A stretch of DNA of 64,000 nucleotides from Variovorax sp. J22P240. GTDB lineage: Bacteria > Pseudomonadota > Gammaproteobacteria > Burkholderiales > Burkholderiaceae_C. A program made the position numbers and the translations under genes. The notes below the pieces were generated by a model. That model saw only the letters and a list, made by a program, of their open reading frames with translations. It had not been told where the DNA came from and ran no database searches. This document shows, piece after piece, positions 24,650-33,078 of the stretch (position 1 is its first letter; every line of letters starts with the position of its first letter). The stretch is from assembly GCF_030316855.1 (NCBI RefSeq), contig NZ_JASZYR010000005.1, positions 248,001-312,000 of the forward strand. Direction: 5' to 3'.

Positions 24650-26776
24650 CTACGGGCGGTCGGGCTGCTGATTGGGATCCCGGCCGGGGATGCCCGACCG
24701 TTGCTGCCGTTGCTGCTGCTGCGCTTGCAGCGCGCGTTGCTGTACCTCTTGCGCCTGGCGAATGGCCTGTTGCTGTTGCGCCTGCTGAGCTTGCAGCATC
24801 TGCTGCTGCGCCGCCTGCATTTGATGCTGCGCCTGTATCTGCTGCTGCGCGCGCAAGGCCTGTTGCTGCTGGACTTGCTGCATCTGCTGGATTTGAGCCT
24901 GGGCCGCACGCTGCTGCATTTCCTGTTGCTGTCGCAGGGCCTGCTGCTGTTGCAGTTGCATCTGCTGCGCCTGTTGCGCCTGGGCCTGTGCGGCGCGCTG
25001 CTGGACTTCCTGCTGCTGGCGCATCGCCTGCTGTTGGAGTTGTTGCGCCTGTTGAGCCTGCATCGCCTGCGCCGCGGCACGTTGCTGGATATCCTGCTGT
25101 TGCCGCTGGGCCTGCTGGAACTGCTGAGCTTGCTGGGCCTGGATCGCCTGGGCTGCGGCACGCTGCTGCGCTTCCTGCTGCTGGCGTTGGGCCTGCTGGA
25201 TTTGCTGCGCTTGCACGGCCTGCGCTGCGGCGCGCTGTTGCACTTCCTGCTGCTGCCGTTGCAGGTTCTGGAACTGCTGGGCTTGCTGCGCTTGCTGGCC
25301 CTGGATGGCCTGCACCGCGGCACGCTGCTGCACGTCCTGCTGTTGGCGCTGCGCTTGCTGGAGCTGCTGCTGCGCCTGTTGCATCTGGCGCGCCTGCTGG
25401 AACTGCTGTTGTTGCCGTGCCTGGAATGCGGGCGGCGGGAGCATGGTGGCGGGCCGGCCGTATGCGCCGTGCGGTCGATCGCCCCGCAGCGGAATCGGGG
25501 CGCCCATGCCCACCGGAACGCTCACGAGGCGGTCGGGCGGGACGCGCACGACATCACGTCTTGCGATGGGGCCTCGGCCGAAGAGGTCGATGGGCACGAT
25601 CGTGACCGCGCCGGGCGTCTGCGGGTTCGCGTAGCCGCTGCGGCCGCCCCGTCGCTGGTAGGCCGCCGCGCGGTTGGCTTGGTCGATGTACCTCTGGCTC
25701 GCGTGGTAACCCGGCCGCCAGGTTTCGCCCGGGGCGAGCGGGAACCATCCGACGCCATGGCGGCCGCCCGGTATCAGGTTCGGGTTCCTGCCGGGGGAGC
25801 CGCCGACGAAGCCCACCACCGCGGGCGAATAGATCGGACGCCCATGCGGCCGGCCGGGCACCCAGCCCCATCGCGGGCCGATGCGCGCCCAGCGGCCGTA
25901 GTGGGCGGGCGCAAAGCCCCAGGGCGCGGCGTCGATCCAGGTCCAGCCCCATGGCGCCACGTCGACCCATTGGCCGTCGCGGTAGGGCGCCCATTCGGCG
26001 TCCACGCCGCGCGGGTACCACACGCTGCCGTAGTCGGGATCGTTCTGCCAGTCGCCGTAGGCGTCGAGTTGCTGGTAGCCGACCACATCGCGCGAGACGT
26101 AGCGCGCGGAAATCGACTGGTCTTCGATGCGGTCGCGCTCGGCCACCCAGCGATCGAATTCGCCGCTGGCGCGCACGGGGGCGCCGTTGGCGGCTGCGAG
26201 GTTGCGGCCCGAGGTCGTGATCTGCTGGTGTGCGCCCAGCGGCATGGATTCGCCGCCTTCGCCGTACAGCGTGACATTCCCCGCGGCGACGGCGACCCGC
26301 GTCGTGCCCGCGGTTGGGTCCGTTTCGATGCGGTAGTCGCCCGGCGCATCGATGACCACGGCGAGGTTGCCCGTATCGACTTCGAAGCGCTGGCCGGCCA
26401 GGTCGTCGCGAACGCGAACTTGCACGCTCCCCTGCTCGGCGGTGATGCGTGCGGTGTCGTCGTCGATTTCGGACAAGGTGACGCTGGTCTGCTCGTCCAG
26501 CCGCACCGCGGACGAACCAACGTGCAGTTCGGCGCGTGCATTGCGGTCGGTCCAGAGTCGGTCGCCGGTGGTCAGCGGGCGATTGGGCACGACTTCGTAC
26601 CAGCTGTCATCGCCGGCGGGCGAGAAGCTCACCGCGCCCTGGTGAAAACTGAGCCGGCCGACTCTTCCGGGCGGGTCCTGCTGCTGCGCGGCAGCCTGAA
26701 ACCCTGTCAGAAGCAATGCCAATCCCAGCAGCCACGCGGCCACGCGGCCTGGAAGCAAGGTGCTGCGTTGTCTCAT
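24650..26776 (-). CDS. FecR-domain/DUF6600 exported protein with Gln/Ala-rich repeat tail
   Basis: 708-residue secreted or envelope protein. It has a signal peptide (residues 1-30, AWLLGLALLLTGFQAAAQ), a FecR-type domain at about 65-190 (TTGDRLWTDRNARAELHVGSSAVRL), then a Trp/Tyr/Pro-rich DUF6600 region at about 235-330 (DYGSVWYPRGVDAEWAPY, WVDVAPWGWTWIDAAPWGF). The last part, about 452-693, is almost entirely Gln, Ala and Arg in roughly 28-residue units built around RQQQ(D/E)xQQRAA, likely a long helical or coiled-coil arm. The function of this family is not known. A 12-bp palindrome GCTTTGCAAAGC (26834-26845) lies upstream and may be regulatory. Confidence 0.88.
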   Translation of the reverse strand: MRQRSTLLPGRVAAWLLGLALLLTGFQAAAQQQDPPGRVGRLSFHQGAVSFSPAGDDSWYEVVPNRPLTTGDRLWTDRNARAELHVGSSAVRLDEQTSVTLSEIDDDTARITAEQGSVQVRVRDDLAGQRFEVDTGNLAVVIDAPGDYRIETDPTAGTTRVAVAAGNVTLYGEGGESMPLGAHQQITTSGRNLAAANGAPVRASGEFDRWVAERDRIEDQSISARYVSRDVVGYQQLDAYGDWQNDPDYGSVWYPRGVDAEWAPYRDGQWVDVAPWGWTWIDAAPWGFAPAHYGRWARIGPRWGWVPGRPHGRPIYSPAVVGFVGGSPGRNPNLIPGGRHGVGWFPLAPGETWRPGYHASQRYIDQANRAAAYQRRGGRSGYANPQTPGAVTIVPIDLFGRGPIARRDVVRVPPDRLVSVPVGMGAPIPLRGDRPHGAYGRPATMLPPPAFQARQQQQFQQARQMQQAQQQLQQAQRQQQDVQQRAAVQAIQGQQAQQAQQFQNLQRQQQEVQQRAAAQAVQAQQIQQAQRQQQEAQQRAAAQAIQAQQAQQFQQAQRQQQDIQQRAAAQAMQAQQAQQLQQQAMRQQQEVQQRAAQAQAQQAQQMQLQQQQALRQQQEMQQRAAQAQIQQMQQVQQQQALRAQQQIQAQHQMQAAQQQMLQAQQAQQQQAIRQAQEVQQRALQAQQQQRQQRSGIPGRDPNQQPDRP
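24698..25423 (-). repeat. Degenerate tandem repeat coding for Gln/Ala-rich tail
   Basis: About 725 bases coding for residues 452-693 of the FecR/DUF6600 protein. The anchor RQQQ(D/E)xQQRAA recurs at residues 477, 507, 531, 558, 586 and 615, and in weaker form near 673, giving spacings of 24-30 residues with one double step. Codons are mostly CAG/CAA and GCN, so the opposite strand reads as a long leucine-rich open frame that is an artefact. Confidence 0.8.
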
Positions 26777-26908
26777 GGATATTCCTTCGTCATTCCGGAA
26801 TCAACGCGCGAGCGGGCTTGCGCGCTGGCATCCGCTTTGCAAAGCAAAGGAAATATCTCGTGCTGGAGGCAACCGCGTGTAAGTCCGGCGCGCGTGCCGG
26901 TGTGGGCC

Positions 26909-28057
26909 TCACTGCACGGTGGCGGGAGAGGCGTGGGGGTGCGCAAGAAAGAAGCGCAGCATTTCGGCGCTGGCATCCGGTCCCGAAGGGTCGGTGAAGG
27001 ATCCCTGCGAACTCCCGCCGGCCCAGGCATGCCCGGCACCATGCAGTACCCAATGCTCGACCGCGGAGCGCCCTTCGGCGCTGGCGTAGGTGCGGCGGGT
27101 GAAGGTGCGGCCTTGCGTCGATGTGCCGCTGGCTTCCTGCGGGGCCGGGGCGGCGGTTTCCGGCTGCCCGGCGAGCGCTGCCGCGACCACTTGTTCGCCA
27201 TTGCGCGGATGGACCGTGGAATCGGCATCGCCGTGGAAGACGATGGTCGGGGGCATCCGGCCGGCCGTTGCGCCCTTTGCGTGGCCGCTTTTCATCGCGG
27301 ACAGCGCAGACATCAGATCGCTTGCCGCGCCGGTCGGCAACCCCGAGTGCACGCCGACCGCGGCGAAGAGGTCCGGGTGCGTGCGCCCGAGGATGTCCGC
27401 CATCGCGCCCCCGGCCGAGAGACCGGCGACATAGACGCGGGCCGGGTCGACCGACTGCGCGGCCAAGACCGAATGCGTGAGGGCGGCCAGCAACGCCGGC
27501 TCGCCGCGTTCGCGCTGCTGGTGCTGGGGCTTGAACCAGTTCCAGCATTTCGACGAGTTGGCGTGCTGCGTCTGCGCAGGGTAGAGCACGAGAAAGCCGT
27601 GTTCGCGCGCCAGCTGGTTCATCTGCGTGCCGGCCGCGAAGTCTTCCGGGTGCTGGGTGCAGCCGTGCAGCATCAGCAGAAGCGGACGCGGCTCGCCCGT
27701 GCCCTTCGCGGGCACGAAGAGCTTGTACGCAATGGACCGGTGCTGGTGGGCGAAGAGGCCGTCGATCCACTCCTCCTCCGACTCGGTGGCGGGTGTGAGT
27801 GAGGGCGTTTGGACGGCGGGCGCCTCGACTACCGAGGGAGCCGCTTCGACCAAGCGTGCCTCGACGTCGACGACCAGCGTGTCCTCGTTGGCGGCGCGGG
27901 CCGATGGGGACGCGGCGTCGGCCGGACGACCGGCAGTGGATTCCGAGGCACCCAATCCGCCCAGCGCGCGCTGGATGGCGCGCGTCGCTTCGCGCAGGTT
28001 GCCGGTGCTGGTCAGACGGGTGGCCTGACGCATCAGCCGTTTGAAAAGGGGATTCAT
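26909..28057 (-). CDS. PHB depolymerase-family esterase
   Basis: 382-residue alpha/beta-hydrolase of the Esterase_PHB (LpqC-like) family. The oxyanion region LLMLHGCTQHPEDF, nucleophile elbow GLSAGGAM (Ser214), acid-loop region FHGDADSTVHP and catalytic-histidine region HGAGHAWAGG are present. About 100 N-terminal residues are low-complexity Ala/Glu/Pro without an obvious signal peptide (MNPLFKRLMRQATRL is amphipathic), so it may be intracellular or granule-associated. It follows the ribbon-helix-helix gene by 36 bases and is probably co-regulated by it. Natural substrates could be polyhydroxyalkanoate or other esters. Confidence 0.88.
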   Translation of the reverse strand: MNPLFKRLMRQATRLTSTGNLREATRAIQRALGGLGASESTAGRPADAASPSARAANEDTLVVDVEARLVEAAPSVVEAPAVQTPSLTPATESEEEWIDGLFAHQHRSIAYKLFVPAKGTGEPRPLLLMLHGCTQHPEDFAAGTQMNQLAREHGFLVLYPAQTQHANSSKCWNWFKPQHQQRERGEPALLAALTHSVLAAQSVDPARVYVAGLSAGGAMADILGRTHPDLFAAVGVHSGLPTGAASDLMSALSAMKSGHAKGATAGRMPPTIVFHGDADSTVHPRNGEQVVAAALAGQPETAAPAPQEASGTSTQGRTFTRRTYASAEGRSAVEHWVLHGAGHAWAGGSSQGSFTDPSGPDASAEMLRFFLAHPHASPATVQ

Positions 28058-28093
28058 GGGGCCTTGGGTTGGAGGAAAAAGGGGGAAAGCCGG

Positions 28094-28519
28094 TCAATGG
28101 ATCCGGTCGGCCAATGCGGCCTTGACGGCGGGGCTCGCATGCAGCGCGCCGAGTACGGTGATGGATCCGATGGTTTCGAGCGCGAGTTCGGGCGTCACGT
28201 CCGCCGAGATGCTGGCGAGCCCGAGCACGCGAATCTCGAGCTTCTCGCCGGCGCGGCGGACCGCTTCGAGATTGCCGACGCCGAACTGCTGCAGCCCCAG
28301 CACGAGCATCTTCCGCGCCACCACCTGCTTCAGCGCATCGCCGTGGGTGGTGAGCTGGTTGCGGATGGCGGTGCGGATGAAGTCTGTGCGGTTCGAATAG
28401 AAGCCTTCGGCCACCATCAGGTCGATATGGCCGAGATCGACGTAGCCGAGATTGATCGTGATCTTCTCGGCGTCGGGGAGTTTGGTCCGTGGGGTGACCG
28501 GGGTAAGAGCTGTCTGCAT
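28094..28519 (-). CDS. Ribbon-helix-helix (CopG-like) transcriptional regulator
   Basis: 141-residue protein whose N-terminal half matches the ribbon-helix-helix fold: KITINLGYVDLGHIDLMVAEG forms the strand and first helix, and FYSNRTDFIRTAIRNQLT the second helix with the NRTDFIR signature. The C-terminal half is helical and not assigned. It is first in an operon with the PHB-depolymerase-like esterase. Directly upstream lies a 38-bp operator with four GGATGG/CCATCC half-sites, which is the expected target of a cooperative ribbon-helix-helix protein, so autoregulation is likely. Confidence 0.85.
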   Translation of the reverse strand: MQTALTPVTPRTKLPDAEKITINLGYVDLGHIDLMVAEGFYSNRTDFIRTAIRNQLTTHGDALKQVVARKMLVLGLQQFGVGNLEAVRRAGEKLEIRVLGLASISADVTPELALETIGSITVLGALHASPAVKAALADRIH

Positions 28520-28523
28520 GTCG

Positions 28524-28561
28524 CCATCCTATCACCATCCCATTGGATGGCGATAGGATGG
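28524..28561. promoter_or_regulatory. Four-half-site operator and SD hairpin upstream of the CopG-like gene
   Basis: A 17-bp inverted repeat with one mismatch (28524-28540 and 28545-28561) surrounds a CATT loop. Within it, CCATCC occurs at 28524 and 28535 and GGATGG at 28545 and 28556, spaced 11, 10 and 11 bases, i.e. on one face of the helix. In the mRNA the 3' arm includes AGGATGG, the only Shine-Dalgarno-like sequence, 4 bases before ACATG. Confidence 0.75.
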
Positions 28562-28581
28562 TAATTTCTAGACTAAAGCCT

Positions 28582-30459
28582 CTAGCCCCCGTACAGGTAT
28601 CTCGGCAGCCACGTCGTCAGGCCCGGCCAGATGTACATGAACACCATGCACAGGATCACGATGAACATGTACGGCATCATCCCCGCGAAGATCTGGTTGA
28701 GCGTCACGTGCGGCGGTGACACCCCCTTCAGATAGAAGGCCGACATCGCCACCGGCGGCGACAGGAACGCCGCCTGCAGGTTCACGAACACCAGGACGCC
28801 GAAGAGCAGCGGGTCGATCTGGAAGTGCGCTAGCAGCGGCAGGAAGATGGGAATGAAGATCACGATGATCTCCGTCCATTCCAGCGGCCAGCCGAGCACG
28901 AAGATGATGGCCTGCGACAGCAGCAGGAACTGCAGCGGCGTCAGGTTCATGCCCATCACCCATTCTTCGATGATGCGTTGGCCGCCGAGCAGCGCGAACA
29001 CCGCGGAGAAGAGCGCCGAGCCGACGAACAGCCAGCACACCATCGCTGTCGTCTTCGCCGTCAGGAACACGGCTTCCTTGATGCGTTGGAAGTTGAGCGT
29101 CTTCGCCTGCCACGCCATGAGGAACGCGCCCGCCGCGCCGACCGCGGCCGATTCGGTCGCCGTCGTGATGCCGAACAGGATCACGCCCAGCACCACCAGC
29201 GTCAGGATGCCGAGCGGCATCACCGAAGACACCAGCATGCGAAGGATCTCGAACTGCTCGGCGTCCATCTTCGCGTAGTACCAGACGAGCAGCGCAAGGA
29301 CGAAGGCGCAGGTCAGCCAGAAGCCGATGTAGAAGGTCTGGGGCACTGCCTCCGCATGCGGCGCGGCAACTGGCTCGCCGAGGGCCTGGAGACCTTGTTC
29401 CCCCTTGGGCGTCGAGCCTTCGGCGCCGGGGGGCTCCTCCAGTCCTTCGGCTCCGGGCGGCGCCTGCAGGTCGCTGGTGCCGGGCGGTTCCGCCAGTCCG
29501 GTGCTCTCCTGGGGCGCCGGCTGGGACTGCGTCACCTCCGGCGCAGGGGGCGTGTTGTCCTTCTGCGAATAGATCGTGACGTACCACCAGATGGAGCCCA
29601 GCGTCACGGCTGCGAGCAGGACCGGCACAAGCGCTACCGTCAGATAGCGCACCAGCATCAGCCAACTGACACGCGCGCCCGCTGCCGCCGAGCTGATCGC
29701 TCGCGCCGGCGCAAGCACCGCCGCGGCCAGCGCCGGCAACAGCCGTTGCGAATAGCTCGCGGCAATGTGTGCCACCTGCGGCGAGATCGGCGCGCGCTGC
29801 GCTTCGGGCGGCAGCTTGGGCGCGACCTTCGGCTGGATCAGCGCCCATCCGATCACGTAGATCAGGTACAGGAAGGCCAGGAAGAATCCCGGGAACATCG
29901 CCGCCGCGTAGAGCTTGACGACCGACTGCCCGGCCACCGCGGCGTACACGATGATCATCACCGACGGCGGGATCAGGATGCCCAGCGTGCCCCCGGCAGT
30001 GATGACGCCGGCCGCGAGCCGCGTGTCGTAGCCTGCGTTGAGCATCGGGCGCATCGCGATCACGCCCATCAGCACCACCACCGCGCCGACCAGGCCGCTC
30101 GCGATGCCCCAGAAGGTACAGATGATCAGCGTCGCCACCGCGAGCGACCCCGGCACGCGGCGGAAGGCGAGCTGCACGCTGTGGAACATCTTGTCGACCA
30201 GGGCGCCGCGCTCCATCACGTAGCCCATCAGTACGAACAGCGGGATCGACAGCAGCGTCTCGTTGGTCATCGCGCCGAAGGTGCGTTGCACCATCAGGTC
30301 GAAGACGTGGTTGTCGAACCACGGCACGGCCGGGTCGTAGAAGGCGGCGAAGCCGAACAGCATGCCCAGGCCCATCAGCGTGAACGCCGTGGGAAAGCCC
30401 AGCATGATCACGACGACGATGAGCCCCAGCATCGTGAGCCCCATGGCAGCTTGGCTCAT
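28582..30459 (-). CDS. dctM: TRAP transporter large permease DctM (extended form)
   Basis: 625-residue large membrane subunit of a TRAP-type, ion-driven importer. The family hallmark regions GGTLGILIPPSVMIIVYA (about 156-173) and ITTATESAAVGAAGAF (431-446) are present. The usual DctM is about 430 residues; here roughly 200 residues are inserted between them (about 210-410), with two extra hydrophobic segments (about 266-295 and 376-396) flanking a Pro/Gly/Glu-rich linker (300-375). Extended DctM forms are known in some TRAP subfamilies. The gene overlaps dctQ by 4 bases and is the last gene of dctPQM. Confidence 0.92.
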   Translation of the reverse strand: MSQAAMGLTMLGLIVVVIMLGFPTAFTLMGLGMLFGFAAFYDPAVPWFDNHVFDLMVQRTFGAMTNETLLSIPLFVLMGYVMERGALVDKMFHSVQLAFRRVPGSLAVATLIICTFWGIASGLVGAVVVLMGVIAMRPMLNAGYDTRLAAGVITAGGTLGILIPPSVMIIVYAAVAGQSVVKLYAAAMFPGFFLAFLYLIYVIGWALIQPKVAPKLPPEAQRAPISPQVAHIAASYSQRLLPALAAAVLAPARAISSAAAGARVSWLMLVRYLTVALVPVLLAAVTLGSIWWYVTIYSQKDNTPPAPEVTQSQPAPQESTGLAEPPGTSDLQAPPGAEGLEEPPGAEGSTPKGEQGLQALGEPVAAPHAEAVPQTFYIGFWLTCAFVLALLVWYYAKMDAEQFEILRMLVSSVMPLGILTLVVLGVILFGITTATESAAVGAAGAFLMAWQAKTLNFQRIKEAVFLTAKTTAMVCWLFVGSALFSAVFALLGGQRIIEEWVMGMNLTPLQFLLLSQAIIFVLGWPLEWTEIIVIFIPIFLPLLAHFQIDPLLFGVLVFVNLQAAFLSPPVAMSAFYLKGVSPPHVTLNQIFAGMMPYMFIVILCMVFMYIWPGLTTWLPRYLYGG

Positions 30460-31112
30460 ACCGATTCCCTTCCACGGTGGCGAGCCGCTTCATCCACGTC
30501 CTTGGCGCGTTCGATGACATCGCGCCGCGCCTCCTCGTCCACGAAGGTGCTGCTGGCGAGTTGCTGTTCGACCACGTCCATTTCCTCGGCGTCCTTCAGG
30601 CGAGGTGTCCATTCGCCGGTGCGCAGGCACACCACGCAACGCAGGATCTCGGCCAGGCCCTGCAGCATCACGATGGCGCCCGCAACCGGTATGACGAACT
30701 TGAAGGGGTACACCGGTAGCGGCGTGGCATTGAAGGTCTGCTCGTGCATGGCCAGCGAATCCTGGTAGTAGCCCCAGCCGGCCCAGGTCAGGGCGCCGAT
30801 GCCGGGGAGGAAGAAGGCGATGTAGAGCACCAGGTCCAGCGTGGCCTGGGTGCGTGGCTTCATGCTTCCGTAAAGGAAGTCGCCGCGCACGTGCCCGTCC
30901 TGCGAGAGCGTGTAGGCGCCGCACATCATGAAGAGCGTGCCGTACATCATGTTGTTGACGTCGTAGATCCAGGCTGTCGGCGCGTTGAGCGCATAGCGCT
31001 TGAAGACCTCGGCGCATACCACCAGCATCAGGGCGACGATGAGCCACGCAAAGGTCTTGCCGGTCCACGTGCTCAGGCGGTCGGCCGCATGCAATATCTG
31101 TTGGGTAGTCAT
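30456..31112 (-). CDS. dctQ: TRAP transporter small permease DctQ
   Basis: 218-residue small membrane subunit of the TRAP carrier, with four hydrophobic segments and the DctQ-type sequence NAPTAWIYDVNNMMYGTLFMMCGAYTLSQDGHVRGD. The C-terminal 40 residues are acidic and charged (LKDAEEMDVVEQQL...), longer than in the smallest DctQ proteins. It overlaps dctM by 4 bases and is separated from dctP by 88 bases that hold an intrinsic terminator. Confidence 0.9.
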   Translation of the reverse strand: MTTQQILHAADRLSTWTGKTFAWLIVALMLVVCAEVFKRYALNAPTAWIYDVNNMMYGTLFMMCGAYTLSQDGHVRGDFLYGSMKPRTQATLDLVLYIAFFLPGIGALTWAGWGYYQDSLAMHEQTFNATPLPVYPFKFVIPVAGAIVMLQGLAEILRCVVCLRTGEWTPRLKDAEEMDVVEQQLASSTFVDEEARRDVIERAKDVDEAARHRGRESV

Positions 31113-31135
31113 CGGTGCCCCGAAGTACGACAGGC

Positions 31136-31167
31136 AAAAAGATGCCTTCCGGCCGGGACCGGAAGGC
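31136..31167 (-). terminator. Intra-operon intrinsic terminator between dctP and dctQ
   Basis: On the minus strand GCCTTCCGG and CCGGAAGGC form a perfect 9-bp stem with a 6-base loop (31144-31167), followed by ATC and five Ts. It lies 33 bases beyond the dctP stop. Partial termination here would give more binding protein than permease. Confidence 0.8.
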
Positions 31168-31200
31168 GGGCGCCGCGAGTGCGACTGGGTTGGATGGAGA

Positions 31201-32316
31201 TCAGGCCTTCTTCGCCTGCCCGGAGAAGTAGTGGTTGTAGGCCATCTTGAAATCGACCATGTAGTCGTTCTGCCACTGCCCGGCGGGCTGCGCGAAAGCC
31301 TTCTGCGATTCGAGAACCTTCTTGAACAGCGGGTTTTCGCCTGCCTTCTTGGCGATGGTCTTGTCCCACGCTGCGAGTTGGGCGCGCAGGATGGCGTCGG
31401 GGGTCTTGTAGAACTTGACGCCGGTCTTCTTCATCTCGACGTAGTCTTGCGTGTTGCGCGCGACGGCCTTCCAGCTCATGTCGGCGCTGGCCGCCTGGAC
31501 CGAGTAGTCGATGATGGAGCGCAGCTCCTGCGGCAGCGCGCTGTACTTGCCCTTGTTGAAAAGGATCTCGAACTGCTCGCCGCTCTGGTGGAAGCTCTGC
31601 AGCATGCAGTTCTTCGCGACATCGGGAAAGCCGAGCACGCGGTCGCTCGACGCGTTGTTGAACTCGGCTGCATCGATCAGGCCACGATCGAGCGCGGGCA
31701 CGATCTCGCCGCCGGGCAGCGGGTTCACCGCAGCGCCCATCTCGGTAAAGATGTCGACTGCGAGGCCGACGGTGCGGTACTTCAAGCCTTTCAGGTCTTC
31801 GGCCTTGGCGATCGGCTTCTTGAACCAGCCCAGCGGCTGCGTCGGCATCGGACCGTAGAGGTACGACACCACGTCCATGTTGATCGACTTGTAGATTTCC
31901 TCCAGCAGCGCCTTTCCGCCGCCGTAGTAGTGCCACGCGAGCACCATGTTCGGGTCCATGCCATAGGCTGGGCCCGAGCCCCAGAGCGCTAGCGCGGAAT
32001 TCTTGCCGTAGTGGTACGCCACCACACCGTGGCCGCCATCGAGCGTGCCCTTGTTCACTGCTTCGAGCAACTGGAATGCCGGCACGACCGCGCCGGAAGG
32101 CAGCACCTCGATCTTCAGGCGGCCGCCCGCCATGTCGTTCACCTTCTTGGCGAAGTCGTTGGCGTACTCGTGGAAGATGTCCTTCGCCGGCCAGGTACTC
32201 TGGAATCGCAGCGAAGTGGTCTGTGCCATGCTGACCATCGGCGCGGACATCGCGCCGGCCGCCACGGCCGCTCCTTTCAGCAGACTGCGTCGACGGGTCG
32301 GTTGTTTCTCGGTCAT
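31201..32316 (-). CDS. dctP: TRAP transporter substrate-binding protein DctP
   Basis: 371-residue periplasmic binding protein of the TRAP system. The start at 32316 (MTEKQPTRRRSLLKG) follows GGAGAC and yields a twin-arginine-type signal, with cleavage expected after VSMAQ. The mature protein begins LRFQSTWPAKDIFHEYANDFAKKV, and the central LKGLKYRTVGLAVDIFTEMGA contains the conserved substrate-carboxylate arginine region. A longer in-frame ORF exists but lacks a sensible signal. Residues such as GGHGVVAYHYGKNSALALWGSGPAYG resemble the subgroup handling 2-oxo or mandelate-like acids; the substrate is not certain. Confidence 0.92.
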   Translation of the reverse strand: MTEKQPTRRRSLLKGAAVAAGAMSAPMVSMAQTTSLRFQSTWPAKDIFHEYANDFAKKVNDMAGGRLKIEVLPSGAVVPAFQLLEAVNKGTLDGGHGVVAYHYGKNSALALWGSGPAYGMDPNMVLAWHYYGGGKALLEEIYKSINMDVVSYLYGPMPTQPLGWFKKPIAKAEDLKGLKYRTVGLAVDIFTEMGAAVNPLPGGEIVPALDRGLIDAAEFNNASSDRVLGFPDVAKNCMLQSFHQSGEQFEILFNKGKYSALPQELRSIIDYSVQAASADMSWKAVARNTQDYVEMKKTGVKFYKTPDAILRAQLAAWDKTIAKKAGENPLFKKVLESQKAFAQPAGQWQNDYMVDFKMAYNHYFSGQAKKA

Positions 32317-32495
32317 TGCGTGTCTCCGTTGGTGGGTCTGGACAATCCAGACTGCCATCTTTGATACGTAAACATTCGTGACAAAGAGGGTTTTCACGAA
32401 CTGGAGAAAAATTGACCTCATCGGCCGGCCTCTCCAGAGTGAAAGCGAGGCCCGCCATCCGCAGTAACCCTAGAACATGCAAGGACGAAAGCATC

Positions 32496-32960
32496 ATGAC
32501 CCAGCCGGATACGAGCGCGCCGATTCAGGCGAACGCACCCACCGGAGACAGATTCGGCGTGAAGCCCGCCGCAGGCTATGCCGGCGACGTGACGCCCGAG
32601 CAGGCAGCTCAGTGGCTGAAGAGCGGCGACGCCGTGCTGGTCGACGTGCGCAGTGATGCAGAGCGCGAGTGGGTCGGCTACGTTCCAGGCGCCGTCGGCC
32701 TGGCCTGGAAGCAATGGCCCGGCATGGTCTTCAACCTCGGCTTCGACGAAGGCCTGCGCACTGCGGTGCCGTCAGGAAAGAAGGCGGTGCTCCTCTGTCG
32801 CAGCGGCGTACGCTCGATCGCCGCCGCCAAGCGCGCCACCGAGCTGGGCATCGAGGCCTACAACATCCTGGAAGGCTTCGAAGGCGACGCCGACGAACAA
32901 GGCCATCGCGGCCACAAAGGCGGCTGGCGCCTCCGCGGCCTCCCCTGGAAGCAAAACTAA
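32496..32960 (+). CDS. Rhodanese-like domain protein
   Basis: 154-residue single-domain rhodanese (sulfurtransferase fold). The domain starts VTPEQAAQWLKSGDAVLVDVRSDAEREWVGYVPGA, and the active-site loop is CRSGVRS with the catalytic cysteine in VLLCRSGVRSI. No signal peptide is seen. The start at 32496 (MTQPDTSAP) is chosen because upstream in-frame sequence is not conserved-looking. It is divergent from dctP and followed by structured repeat copy 4. The family carries persulfide sulfur or acts in signalling; the specific partner is unknown. Confidence 0.9.
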   Translation: MTQPDTSAPIQANAPTGDRFGVKPAAGYAGDVTPEQAAQWLKSGDAVLVDVRSDAEREWVGYVPGAVGLAWKQWPGMVFNLGFDEGLRTAVPSGKKAVLLCRSGVRSIAAAKRATELGIEAYNILEGFEGDADEQGHRGHKGGWRLRGLPWKQN

Positions 32961-32980
32961 AAGACCGCGCGCCGTACCTT

Positions 32981-33078
32981 TCCAGAAACACCGCGGAACC
33001 GACTTTGCCGGGCCGCAGGTGTTGCCCCCGGCAGGGGGTAGGCGAAGCGACACGAAGTGCGCGCAGCCTGGGGGCGAG
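32981..33078 (-). repeat. Interspersed structured repeat, copy 4
   Basis: Complete copy in reverse orientation between the convergent rhodanese and BON-LysM genes; it ends at the base before the BON-LysM stop codon. The outer stem is AACACC (32987-32992) with GGTGTT (33018-33023). The tip stem has one G-T wobble, with ACTTTG at the loop. The hairpin near the other end is of the GCGCAC/GTGTCGC type, as in copy 1. Confidence 0.88.

Noticed and set aside
24530-27802. Plus-strand open frame of 1090 codons rich in leucine
   Set aside because: It is antisense to the Gln/Ala repeat gene and the esterase gene. CAG/CAA codons read as CTG/TTG on the other strand, and GC-rich DNA lacks stops. No ribosome-binding site or recognisable domain was found.
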